Under the pieces are notes generated by a model. It ran no database searches and was not told the origin of the DNA. It saw only the letters and a list, made by a program, of their open reading frames with translations. Source: JANQIV01 sp050117315 (GTDB lineage Bacteria; Bacteroidota; Ignavibacteria; Ignavibacteriales; Melioribacteraceae). Taken from it: a stretch of DNA of 57,572 nucleotides. The DNA lies in the NCBI GenBank assembly GCA_050117315.1, contig JASFMY010000028.1, positions 1 through 57,572 on the forward strand. The letters run 5' to 3'. Shown piece by piece: positions 17,951 through 26,780 of this stretch (positions within the stretch are counted from its first letter, which is position 1; every line of letters begins with the position of its first letter). Made by a program: the position numbers and the translations under genes.

Positions 17951-20368
17951 TTGTTAAAAAAAATTCTTTTACTGATCTTTTTTATTTTATTTAACACTAT
18001 TTATACGCAGGAATATGCAGTAAACGGTACTATTGTAGATTCAGACTCCAAGAAACCGTTAAGCTATGCAAATATATTAATTGAGAATACCTCAAGAGGA
18101 ACATCGGCCAATATTGAAGGCCGGTTTCAAATAAGGCTGCCTGAAGACAGTTATACTTTAATCACTTCTTACATTGGTTATAAATCCGATACTTTGAGCG
18201 TCAATCTAAACGAAGATAAAAATGTTTTAATAGAGCTAAAGTCTGTTGCAATCAACCTGCCTGAAGTAACAGTATTGCCGGGAGAAAACCCTGCACTGGA
18301 AGTTATTAGAAGAGCAATCAAATCAAAAGAAGAAAGAAACAAGAAGCTGGATAATTATATTTTTTCCGTATACACAAAAGGCTTAATTGAAACAACGGAA
18401 GATTTTACATCAACCAGTAATGAAGCCAGTATTGACGTTTCTTTTGAACCTGATACTGCAGATTTAAGGATTACGGGAATACTTGAAAACGAAAGCAAGG
18501 GATATTTTAAGAAACCGGATAAATACAAAGAAGAGATTGTTGCAAGAAAACAAAGCGCCAACATGCCTGCCGAAGTTAACCTGTTAACCGGCGGAAGAAT
18601 AATTCAAGATTTTTATAAAGATGATATTCGATTTTTTGGAAGGGAGTTTTTAGGGCCGATTTCCAACGAGGGATTGGATTTTTATTATTATATAATTGAG
18701 GACACACTTGCAATAGATAATAAAAATGTTTTCAAAATAAATATTACTGCCGTCAATGCAGATCTTCCCGGCTTTGTAGGAGATATTTATATTGAAGATC
18801 AAACATTCAATTTACTTAAGCTGGAAATCGGGTTGAATGACGCTGCAATGCCGGGCGGCATTTTTTCAAAGATTTTGATTATTCAGCAGTTTGTTCCTTT
18901 TGAGAAAGACATTTACATGCCCATCGATTACAGGCTGTTCATTGAAGGCAATGTTTTCGGAATTGCTAAATTCGGTTTCGAAATAAATTCCATTATGTAC
19001 AATTATGATATTAATACTGTGGAATTAACCGATGATTTTTTTGACATGGCAATAATAACCGTTGCACCGGATGCAGATAAAAAAGATTCACTTTACTGGG
19101 AAAACATTCAAACAATCCCTAATACCGATGATGAAAGAACAGCATATTTAAGAATTGACAGTCTTGAATCTATTGAGAAAACTTTCTGGGAGAATTTTTC
19201 ATTTACTTCGGAAAGAATAAGGCTGGACGAAAATTTATATACAACAGGTCCGCTTGGTTTTTACAGTTTTAACAGGGTAGAAGGACACACGATAAACCTG
19301 GATTTCTTTTACGAAAATGCATTTGATAAAAGGTTCGATGCATATATCAATTTGAGCCAGGGGATAGATGACAAAAGATTTAAATTCGATACTAAATCTA
19401 GTTACATGATTGGCGATTACAGGACAACAAAAATTTCATTCGGCGCTTATAAAAAATTGAGTGATTTGTTTTCCGAATCGATTCAGTATAATAAGTTTAC
19501 ATCAACTTTTGCAAATATATTTTTGAAAGATGACTTTAGAGATTATTATTATGCCGACGGATATGAATTCGATATTGAAAGCGAAGTTACGCCGGTATTA
19601 AAACTCAATGCAGGCTTTATAAATAGAAATGATAAAAGCGCAAGAGTAAATTCCGATTGGTCAATTTTTGCAACAGGAGAAAAAATAGATGAAAACCCGG
19701 CTATTTATCCAATCAAAGTTAATGCTGTTAAAACCGGGTTTACGTTGGACTTCCGCAAGTACATTGAAGACGGGTATTACAGACGCCGGATAAATGATGG
19801 CAACTATCTTCCTATTATATCAATCGAATTTATTTACAGTGACAAAAACAATCTTAAGAGTAATGTAGATTGTAAGGCTTATAAAGGAAACATAAGCGGT
19901 GACTTCAGAACGTTTAAGACTGCCTCTTTTGTCTATGAAATAGAAGGCTTTTATTCAAACGGGCCTGTTCCTTTCCAGTGGCTGCATGCTTTGCCGGGTA
20001 ATGTATCAGGAGGTGCAAAATCATTTACTTTTAGAACTCTTGAAGTTGGCGAAATATACGGGGACAGATCTTTAAGACTTTCTTGTGAAAAAAGATTTAG
20101 AGACGAACTCTTCAAAGCATTGAACCTGCCTTTTTTCGCAGACTATGATTTAACCTTCGATATTAACTTTGCTATGGCATTAAATAATGTCTCGGAAAAG
20201 AGTAGGAAAATTTCGCCTCATGAATTTAAGGTTTTCAAGAGTCCGTTTTATGAAGTGGGATTCAGTCTGGGTCATATATTAATTCCGATTAAATTAAACT
20301 TTTCATGGAAACTTAATTATCTCAACGATAATAATTTTGCAATCGGTTTTGATGCGGACATTTTATAA
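17951..20368 (+). CDS. DUF5686 outer-membrane protein with carboxypeptidase-regulatory-like domain
   Basis: The 805-residue protein begins with a signal peptide (LLLIFFILFNTIYTQ). A CarboxypepD_reg-like beta-sandwich follows (residues 22-105, VNGTIVDSDSKKPLSYANI), then a DUF5686 region and a C-terminal series of amphipathic strands typical of an outer-membrane barrel. The likely start is TTG 17951, preceded by AGGGGGAAC; no ATG fits the signal peptide. This architecture is common in Bacteroidota-type genomes; the role is unknown. Confidence 0.8.
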   Translation: MLKKILLLIFFILFNTIYTQEYAVNGTIVDSDSKKPLSYANILIENTSRGTSANIEGRFQIRLPEDSYTLITSYIGYKSDTLSVNLNEDKNVLIELKSVAINLPEVTVLPGENPALEVIRRAIKSKEERNKKLDNYIFSVYTKGLIETTEDFTSTSNEASIDVSFEPDTADLRITGILENESKGYFKKPDKYKEEIVARKQSANMPAEVNLLTGGRIIQDFYKDDIRFFGREFLGPISNEGLDFYYYIIEDTLAIDNKNVFKINITAVNADLPGFVGDIYIEDQTFNLLKLEIGLNDAAMPGGIFSKILIIQQFVPFEKDIYMPIDYRLFIEGNVFGIAKFGFEINSIMYNYDINTVELTDDFFDMAIITVAPDADKKDSLYWENIQTIPNTDDERTAYLRIDSLESIEKTFWENFSFTSERIRLDENLYTTGPLGFYSFNRVEGHTINLDFFYENAFDKRFDAYINLSQGIDDKRFKFDTKSSYMIGDYRTTKISFGAYKKLSDLFSESIQYNKFTSTFANIFLKDDFRDYYYADGYEFDIESEVTPVLKLNAGFINRNDKSARVNSDWSIFATGEKIDENPAIYPIKVNAVKTGFTLDFRKYIEDGYYRRRINDGNYLPIISIEFIYSDKNNLKSNVDCKAYKGNISGDFRTFKTASFVYEIEGFYSNGPVPFQWLHALPGNVSGGAKSFTFRTLEVGEIYGDRSLRLSCEKRFRDELFKALNLPFFADYDLTFDINFAMALNNVSEKSRKISPHEFKVFKSPFYEVGFSLGHILIPIKLNFSWKLNYLNDNNFAIGFDADIL

Positions 20369-20385
20369 TGAAATTATTGAATAGA

Positions 20386-20431
20386 ACGCAGATCATTATG
20401 ATTGTTATGATAATTTATGATTGATCTGCGT
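20386..20431. repeat. Intergenic palindromic repeat, copy 2 (ACGCAGATCA type)
   Basis: ACGCAGATCA at 20386-20395 pairs perfectly with TGATCTGCGT at 20422-20431. The loop contains three TTATGAT-like words. It is related in words and layout to the element at 16805-16887. It lies directly behind the DUF5686 gene, where it could fold in the transcript, but it lacks a T-run, so a terminator role is unproven. Confidence 0.45.
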
Positions 20432-20841
20432 AAATCATAAAGATTATAGAAATCTGCGCCTGTCTTGCCGCATGACACATAAGCGTCAACCTTAAAAAAT
20501 TATATCCCTCTCATACATAATGCCATACGGCACAAATATAACATAAAACATTTTCTCTTTTTACTTTTATCTTTTATCTTCCATTTAGACGCCTCTTGTT
20601 AATAAATTATTAAAAATAGCCCTATGATCTTTATCCAAAAATAAATCTGCGTTATTATTAACTAATCCTCAACATAATCAATTAATATTTGACTAATAGA
20701 ATATTTTTATTTAAATATGTTTCAAAATATTTATTTTGATAGAATAATTTGTTGCAATCATGGACCTACTCCGGTACCCGCAGAATAACAATTTATATTT
20801 ATTGAATAGATTCAGCCTCAGCAGAGTAACGATTTCATTGA

Positions 20842-21072
20842 CGGAACGGCAAAAAATTTCACGGAACGGGAGCTTACATTAACGGAATAAAGACTGCAGC
20901 AGCGGAATACGATTCACATTGCCGGATTGACAAATAATTCGACGGAATGGCAGCTTACATTAATGGAATGAAGACTGCAGTAGCGGAATAATGATCTACA
21001 TTGCCGGATTATCAAAAGATTTCACGGAATGGCGCTTACATAGACCGAATGACAAAAGATTTCACGGAATCA
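20842..21072. repeat. Degenerate tandem repeat of about 81 bp
   Basis: Units beginning CGGAAYGG start at 20862, 20943 and 21025 (spacings 81 and 82 bp), with partial units at 20842 and 21065. Each full unit carries AGCTTACATTAAYGGAAT, AAGACTGCAG and CATTGCCGGATT; the third is shortened to about 40 bp. No ORF follows the repeat frame. The surrounding stretch 20432-20841 is AT-rich and holds nothing else I recognise. It is probably a decayed repeat array or the leader of the following gene. Confidence 0.6.
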
Positions 21073-21215
21073 AAATTGTAGAGAACATAAAAATTCCCGA
21101 AATCTTCCCGTAAAGGGGACAAGTAGGGATTTTCGAGATTTAAGAAAACTTGAAACATCATTAAAATGATGTTTTTGGATACAGCCAAAAACCATAATAA
21201 CAAACCGGAGGAATC

Positions 21216-21860
21216 ATGAACAAAAGACAATCAAACAAGTTAAATATGTACAATGCCGTTATAACTTTTTTGAAGAACAACCAGGACTCTTACAGTTCCC
21301 TGGCTGTAATGCAGGCTCAAGTAACAGAGTTTGAAACCAAGATACAAAACATTGTTGATACCGATGCAATGCGCGAAGCTATTAAGGCGGGAAAAACAGC
21401 CAACAAACTTAAAGAAGAAAACGAGCTTGAGGAAGTATTAAACAAAGTAATTTCCGCCCTTAATGTTTACGCACAGATAACGGGCAATAATGAAATTAAG
21501 GATGAAACAGACTACAGCGCCCGTGATTTAAGAAAAATGCGTGATAACGACTTATTGGAAAAAGGATACGCTATTTATAACAGGGCAGCGGGATTAAAAA
21601 CGGAATTGGCAGACTATGGAATAAGTGAGGAAGAAATTGAAAGTATAAAAACCAATGCAGATGAATTTGCAGAGGCAATGGGAATAACAGGCGCATCCGG
21701 AGCGGAAAGCAAAGAGAGAACCGCCGGACTTCAATCAATTTTTGAAGAAGTTGACGACCTGTTATACGATAAAATTGATAAGCTGGTCGAGATATTCAAA
21801 ACATCCGATAAAACATTTTACGAAGGCTACTTTAACGCCCGGCAGATAATTGACAGGTAA
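21216..21860 (+). CDS. Hypothetical helical protein
   Basis: The 214-residue, lysine/glutamate-rich, predicted all-helical protein has no signal peptide or membrane segment. A good ribosome-binding site (GGAGGA, 21208-21213) precedes ATG 21216. The sequence has two halves: an N-terminal helical hairpin (residues 8-90) and a C-terminal region ending in FYEGYFNARQIIDR. I do not recognise the family. It sits just after the 81-bp repeat array and before an intergenic nested palindrome, so it is surrounded by repeat-rich DNA. Confidence 0.6.
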   Translation: MNKRQSNKLNMYNAVITFLKNNQDSYSSLAVMQAQVTEFETKIQNIVDTDAMREAIKAGKTANKLKEENELEEVLNKVISALNVYAQITGNNEIKDETDYSARDLRKMRDNDLLEKGYAIYNRAAGLKTELADYGISEEEIESIKTNADEFAEAMGITGASGAESKERTAGLQSIFEEVDDLLYDKIDKLVEIFKTSDKTFYEGYFNARQIIDR

Positions 21861-21959
21861 ACGTGATTAAAGCATGGCCGGGTAGTAAATTAAAAGTATG
21901 AGAAATTCGAATCACTTAGTAAAATAAAGTTCTATAAGGTTATACTTGTTGCAAATTGT

Positions 21960-22037
21960 TTTTGGGATTTCGCCATAAAGTCCTCTCTTTTTAAGAGAGG
22001 ATTTGGGTGAGTTCTAAATAAAAACGAAATCCCAAAA
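21960..22037. repeat. Nested palindrome in intergenic region
   Basis: A 13-bp outer inverted repeat (TTTTGGGATTTCG at 21960-21972, complement at 22025-22037) encloses an inner hairpin (CCTCTCTT / AAGAGAGG at 21982-22000, loop 3). The whole can fold as a two-tier structure. It lies in the 342-bp gap between the hypothetical gene and the Kelch protein. There is no coding content; it is possibly a small mobile palindromic repeat or a transcript 3' structure. Confidence 0.45.
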
Positions 22038-22202
22038 CCAATTTGGCTTGTGTATATATGCTTACTTTCTCTTTCTATGATTTTCCAAATATGTTTTTTG
22101 ATTCTCACGACACTCCTCTGTGTTGTGTCGAATTGTTTTTCCCTGCCGGTTTTATATAAATTTGGGCAGTAATGTAATTTTCAATTTAAAGGGATATCAG
22201 AA

Positions 22203-23612
22203 ATGAAAAAAATATTAACAATAATTTTCGCAAGTATTATCTACTATAACTGTGTAACGGCACAAAACTATGGCAGTTGGGTTAGTTTTGATTCACTTAC
22301 TACGGCACGCCAGTTCCATGCGGCAATACTTTTATCAAATGGTAATATCCTTGTTGCCGGCGGGGACAATGGAGAAGTTTTATCCTCCTGTGAAATATAT
22401 GATGTTAATGATAACAAATGGCGCAGCACTTCTTCAATGAATTATCCCAGGTACGATTTAAGCATGGTACGACTATTGGATGACCGGGTGTTAGCCATAA
22501 GCGGAAAAGGTATTAAAAGCTGCGAACTGTTTGACCCAATAACTGAAACATGGAGTATAACCGATTCACTCTTTACAAAAAGACACTCGTATGACCTTAA
22601 TACAATTTTGCTCGATGACGGCAGGGTTTTAGTTACGGGAGGTTCTTTTATTAACAATGAGTTACATACGAGCGGATATTTAAACGTCTGTGAAATATAT
22701 GACCCTTCAACAAATAAATGGTCATTAACAGATACCCTTAAATCGAAAAGGGCCGGTCATACAATGACAAAGCTAAAAGACGGCAGAATATTAGTAGCTG
22801 GAGGATTCAATGAAAATGAATTATTTATCAACAAATGCGAAATCTTCGATCCTAATACCAATACATGGTCTTCGGCAGACTCATTAGACTTTGCCAGAAA
22901 TGCCCACTCCGCTATTCTGCTTCCAGACGGAAAAGTTCTGGTTGCCGGAGGAGAAGACGGCGTTAACCCGACTGATCCGTGGTTAAGTTCTTGTGAGCTT
23001 TATAATCCGGATACAGACGAATGGACAGTTGTCGGTTCGTTATCTGTCTCAAGGACGGATGCTAAAGCATTTTTTGTATCCGACAATTTAATCATGTATG
23101 CAGGAGGGGTTCACAACGCGCATCTTTGGGAACTTTATGATATAAACCAATTTGAGACGGTGTATTTAGACACATTTCCAGTTGACAAGTTTGATCAAGA
23201 GATTTTAGTTACAAAGAACATCAGTTTAATAAGCATAGGAGGTATCGAGGAAGATATGAGCGGCGGAATGCCTTTATTATTACCTTCTAACAAGTGCGAG
23301 ATATATAGATTCGGTGTAACTGATATTGATGAAGAAAAACTCATATCACAAGATTACATATTACATCAAAATTATCCGAACCCGTTTAATCCAACTACGG
23401 TCATTGCTTACTATTTGCCGACTGGTGTTTCTATAGAGTTGAGAGTTTACGACATCTTGGGAAATGAAATCATGATTCTCGAGGATGGTTTCAAATCACC
23501 CGGATACCATGAGGTTCAATTTGATGGTTCGGGTTTTTCAAGCGGTATCTATATTTATCAGCTATCCAGTGGAACGCAATCCATTTCAAAAAAAATGATT
23601 TTAGCTAAATAA
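22203..23612 (+). CDS. Kelch-repeat exported protein with T9SS type A sorting domain
   Basis: The 469-residue protein has a signal peptide (residues 1-20). At least five Kelch-type blades follow, each with an ILVAGG-like strand (NILVAGGDN, RVLVTGGSF, RILVAGGFN, KVLVAGGED). The C-terminal 85 residues form a Por secretion sorting domain starting QNYPNPFNPTT and ending SKKMILAK. It should be exported by Sec, then across the outer membrane by the type IX system, and anchored or released. The ligand is unknown. This gene is the best lineage marker in the window. Confidence 0.9.
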   Translation: MKKILTIIFASIIYYNCVTAQNYGSWVSFDSLTTARQFHAAILLSNGNILVAGGDNGEVLSSCEIYDVNDNKWRSTSSMNYPRYDLSMVRLLDDRVLAISGKGIKSCELFDPITETWSITDSLFTKRHSYDLNTILLDDGRVLVTGGSFINNELHTSGYLNVCEIYDPSTNKWSLTDTLKSKRAGHTMTKLKDGRILVAGGFNENELFINKCEIFDPNTNTWSSADSLDFARNAHSAILLPDGKVLVAGGEDGVNPTDPWLSSCELYNPDTDEWTVVGSLSVSRTDAKAFFVSDNLIMYAGGVHNAHLWELYDINQFETVYLDTFPVDKFDQEILVTKNISLISIGGIEEDMSGGMPLLLPSNKCEIYRFGVTDIDEEKLISQDYILHQNYPNPFNPTTVIAYYLPTGVSIELRVYDILGNEIMILEDGFKSPGYHEVQFDGSGFSSGIYIYQLSSGTQSISKKMILAK

Positions 23613-23631
23613 AGGAATAAAAAAGACTCAA

Positions 23632-23937
23632 ATTGAAAAAGCAGGTAAACAAGAAATTAAAGACATACTGAAATCACTCAAAAAAAGATACGGTGATTTT
23701 GAAATAGTCAAGGTTCATCCCGATAAATTTTGGGGTGATACGTTGCGAACCAATAAACGCACAAAGAAGATCGTTCATGTTCCCGATTTGTCGCAAAAGT
23801 TCAAATTACTATTTGCAAACAAGGTTCCGGTTGATTCTATAGCTCAGGAGCTTAGTATGTTACCTGAAGTAAAATTTGCGGAACCTCCGATTTCGGGACT
23901 GATGACCCGCCCGCAACACAATTACATGATGACTTAA
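23632..23937 (+). pseudogene. Orphan subtilase pro-domain fragment
   Basis: The open frame from about 23632 to the TAA at 23935-23937 has no plausible ATG near its beginning. It encodes ILKSLKKRYGDFEIVKVHP and later VPVDSIAQELSMLPEVKFAEPP, the kind of segment found at the end of the inhibitory pro-domain of exported subtilisin-like proteases, just before the mature enzyme. No catalytic domain follows. It begins about 20 bp after the Kelch gene. I read it as the remnant of a deleted protease gene; the homology is judged by eye. Confidence 0.4.
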
Positions 23938-24085
23938 TAGGGAAAGTTTTATCACATAATAACGAATTATACGCATGGCAGTGTCCATTTTTTTTGCATA
24001 AAAAATTTCCCCACTTATAGGTAGGTTATATTTTCTTATCTTTGGTTTATTTTACAAGTACTTCAAACAGAATAAAGGTTTAACA

Positions 24086-25906
24086 ATGCTAAGATTAAAA
24101 TCATTGCTTCTCCTTTTCACTTTCGTGTTTTCCAACGGACAGGAAATCAAAGTAACCAAAATAGAACCGCCGAACTGGTGGGTTGGAATGAAGTATAATA
24201 AAATTCAACTAATGGTTTACGGGGAAAATTTAAAAGGCGTTGATGCAAAATTTGAAAACAATCTGATAAAAGTTTTCAAAGTACATAAAATTGAAAATCC
24301 GACTTATGCATTTATAGACATAGAAATTCCCGATAACCTTTTGCCCGGCAATTATGATTTAGTTTTATCAAATAAAAACAATTCAGTCAACATTCAATAT
24401 TCAATAAACAATAGACAATCATCAATTGGTAGATACCAGGGTTTTTCAAATGAAGATATAATGTATCTGCTTATGCCGGACAGGTTTGCAAACGGAGATA
24501 CGACAAACGATAATGTTGACGGCTATTACGATTCGATGGATACAAGTTACACCCAAAAAAGGTACGGCGGGGATTTACAGGGAATTATTGATAAGCTTGA
24601 TTACATTAAAAATTTTGGATATACATCCCTTTGGATAAATCCTGTTATAGAAAACAATACTTTCCGCAGTTATCACGGTTATGCTGCAACCGATTATTAC
24701 AAAGTTGATCCGAGGTTCGGTACTAACGAGTTGTATAAAGAGCTTGTTGATAAAGCTCATTCAAAAGGAATAAAAATCATTTTAGATCACGTGTCGAATC
24801 ATTTTAGCCACGATCATTACTGGATTAAAAACTTACCAACTAAAGATTGGATAAACGAGACTATGGAAAATCATCTCGATGCCAGTCATCATAAAATGGT
24901 TTACTCGGATCTTTACGCAGACAGCACTACAATCAAACACGTTGAACGCGGATGGTTTGTTGACACAATGCCCGACTTAAATCACGAAAATAAATTTGTG
25001 CAAAAGTACATAATTCAAAATACGCTTTGGTGGATTGAGTATTCAGGTCTTGACGGAATTCGCGAAGATACATATCCGTACTGTAATCAAAAGTTTATGG
25101 CGAAATGGGTAAAAATAATTTTAGAAGAGTACCCAACATTAAATATTGTAGGTGAAGTCTGGACAGGTGATCCCGCTATACTTGCATGGTATCAAAGAAA
25201 TGCTAATGTGCCTAAGGCATTTAATAATTACTTGCCTGCACTGATAGACTTTGGGCTTCGCGATGTGTTGGTTGGATTTTTGGGAGGCAAAGATAACCTA
25301 TACCATATTTATACTTTACTTGCCAAAGATTATCTTTATTCTGATCCTGAAAACTTAGTAACTTTTATTGATAATCATGATGTTGCACGTGTTATGTATT
25401 ATGCAAAAGAAGATATTGCAAAAGCAAAAATAGCTTATACAATTTTGTTAACCACACGCGGAATTCCATGTATATTTTACGGTTCCGAACTCGGCTGGGA
25501 ATTGACAGACGATCACGGAACACTGCGTAAGCCTTTTACAGGCGGCTTTGAAGGAGATGAAAGAAACGCCTTTACAAAAGAAGGCAGAACGGATCATGAA
25601 AACATGTTCTATGATTTTATAAAACAGTTGGTTACACTAAGAAAAAAATATAAGTCGTTGCAAAAAGGGAAACTAACTCACTACCCGCCGAAAGATAATG
25701 TTTATCTTTACTTTAGAACTTTGGGTGAAGAAAAAACAATGATAATTATTAACGAAAGTGAAGAAGCAAAAGTTGTTGACCTTTCTCAGTATCTGGATAA
25801 GAATGTTCGACTGGATAATTTGTTAAATCAGAATACTGTAAAATTTAAATTGGGTGAAGCATTTACTGTCCCGGCAAAGACAGCAAATGTTTACTTAGTA
25901 CAATAA
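24086..25906 (+). CDS. GH13 alpha-amylase family enzyme (cyclomaltodextrinase/neopullulanase-like), exported
   Basis: The 606-residue protein has a signal peptide (1-19), an N-terminal immunoglobulin-like module (about 20-110, cyclomaltodextrinase-N type) and a catalytic barrel from about residue 125. Catalytic residues are visible: nucleophile Asp328 in DGIREDTY, acid/base Glu357 in VGEVWTG and transition-state Asp432 in IDNHDVAR. A C-terminal beta domain closes the protein. It likely hydrolyses alpha-1,4/1,6 glucans in the periplasm, resembling SusA/neopullulanase. A second GH13 gene lies at 28968-30335. Confidence 0.9.
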   Translation: MLRLKSLLLLFTFVFSNGQEIKVTKIEPPNWWVGMKYNKIQLMVYGENLKGVDAKFENNLIKVFKVHKIENPTYAFIDIEIPDNLLPGNYDLVLSNKNNSVNIQYSINNRQSSIGRYQGFSNEDIMYLLMPDRFANGDTTNDNVDGYYDSMDTSYTQKRYGGDLQGIIDKLDYIKNFGYTSLWINPVIENNTFRSYHGYAATDYYKVDPRFGTNELYKELVDKAHSKGIKIILDHVSNHFSHDHYWIKNLPTKDWINETMENHLDASHHKMVYSDLYADSTTIKHVERGWFVDTMPDLNHENKFVQKYIIQNTLWWIEYSGLDGIREDTYPYCNQKFMAKWVKIILEEYPTLNIVGEVWTGDPAILAWYQRNANVPKAFNNYLPALIDFGLRDVLVGFLGGKDNLYHIYTLLAKDYLYSDPENLVTFIDNHDVARVMYYAKEDIAKAKIAYTILLTTRGIPCIFYGSELGWELTDDHGTLRKPFTGGFEGDERNAFTKEGRTDHENMFYDFIKQLVTLRKKYKSLQKGKLTHYPPKDNVYLYFRTLGEEKTMIIINESEEAKVVDLSQYLDKNVRLDNLLNQNTVKFKLGEAFTVPAKTANVYLVQ

Positions 25907-26068
25907 AAAACATTGATCTTCCTATAGTGGATAGATTTCGATTCTGGGAATTTAGAAAAGCCAACTTTTTTACCTATCCACCTTTGGTGAAAAAAATAAA
26001 ATACCTTGTTTGTATAAAGGATAAATAATAATTTTCTAAACAAAGACATAAGTCGTATACAATTATTT

Positions 26069-26461
26069 ATGAAAAAACCCGAAATAATAAAGTATTGGAT
26101 TGATAGTTCTGATAGAGATTATATTACAATGGGACATTTATTCGAAAAAGAGGATTATCATTGGGCTTTATTTATTGGACACTTGGTTATTGAGAAATTA
26201 CTAAAAGCGTATTTTGTTACTTATAGTGATGACGAACCGCCCCCTATTCATAATTTATTACGCCTTGCAGATAAAGCGAAGTTAAGGTTAGATGAGGGGC
26301 AGAAAGATATTCTTGTAACAATTACTACATTTAATATACAAGCGAGATATGATGATTATAAATCAGCCTTTTATAAGACATGTACAAAGCAATATAATGA
26401 GAAATGGATAAATGAAATTAACGGATTAAGAAAATGGATCAAAAAACTGTTATTGAAATAG
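26069..26461 (+). CDS. HEPN domain protein (partner of nucleotidyltransferase)
   Basis: The 130-residue all-helical protein has the HEPN pattern: WALFIGHLVIEKLLKAYFV near residues 35-53, HNLLRLADKA about 70, and a C-terminal ARYDDYK stretch. The canonical RNase motif RX4-6H is not evident; Arg-Tyr-Asp-Asp-Tyr occupies that place, as in many PF05168 members. Its 3' end overlaps the nucleotidyltransferase gene by 28 bp. Together they form a HEPN-MNT pair, a known toxin-antitoxin or ligand-modification module. Confidence 0.8.
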   Translation: MKKPEIIKYWIDSSDRDYITMGHLFEKEDYHWALFIGHLVIEKLLKAYFVTYSDDEPPPIHNLLRLADKAKLRLDEGQKDILVTITTFNIQARYDDYKSAFYKTCTKQYNEKWINEINGLRKWIKKLLLK

Positions 26462-26739
26462 TAAAAAAATATATTACTTACTTAAAAGCCAATAAATATG
26501 ATGTTCAAAAAGCATATTTATTCGGTTCGTATGCAAAAGGAAACAGTAATGAAAACAGTGATATTGATTTAGCTTTGGTATTGAATGATCTTTCAAATAG
26601 TTTTTTGACACAAGTTGAGTTGATGAAAATAAGTAGAAAATTTGATACAAGAATTGAACCTCACCCTTTTGACGAATCAGATTTTAACATAAATCCTTTC
26701 GCAAAAAAGATTCTTAATGAAGGGATTCGATTAGTATAA
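26434..26739 (+). CDS. Minimal nucleotidyltransferase (MNT) domain protein
   Basis: The 101-residue protein carries the polymerase-beta-fold signature LFGSYAKGNSNENSDIDLALV (about residues 28-48). The GS and two catalytic aspartates are intact, with a third candidate Asp in FDTRIEP. In HEPN-MNT modules such enzymes AMPylate the HEPN partner to silence it. It overlaps the HEPN gene by 28 bp, implying translational coupling. The stop codon lies inside the hairpin at 26734-26780. Confidence 0.8.
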   Translation: MDQKTVIEIVKKYITYLKANKYDVQKAYLFGSYAKGNSNENSDIDLALVLNDLSNSFLTQVELMKISRKFDTRIEPHPFDESDFNINPFAKKILNEGIRLV

Positions 26740-26780
26740 GTTAGTAGAGCAGATAGCCTATCTGCTCTACTAACTTATAC
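26734..26780. terminator. Perfect 23-bp inverted repeat, bidirectional terminator candidate
   Basis: The left arm at 26734-26756 is the exact reverse complement of the right arm at 26758-26780, with one base between. The palindrome contains both the TAA of the nucleotidyltransferase gene (26737-26739) and the TAA of the convergent lyase gene (26775-26777). It is a natural shared terminator for two converging transcripts, although no long T-run follows on either side. Confidence 0.7.

Noticed and set aside
20842..21072. CRISPR array
   Set aside because: Units are long (81 bp), degenerate, and have no repeat/spacer alternation; no cas genes occur.
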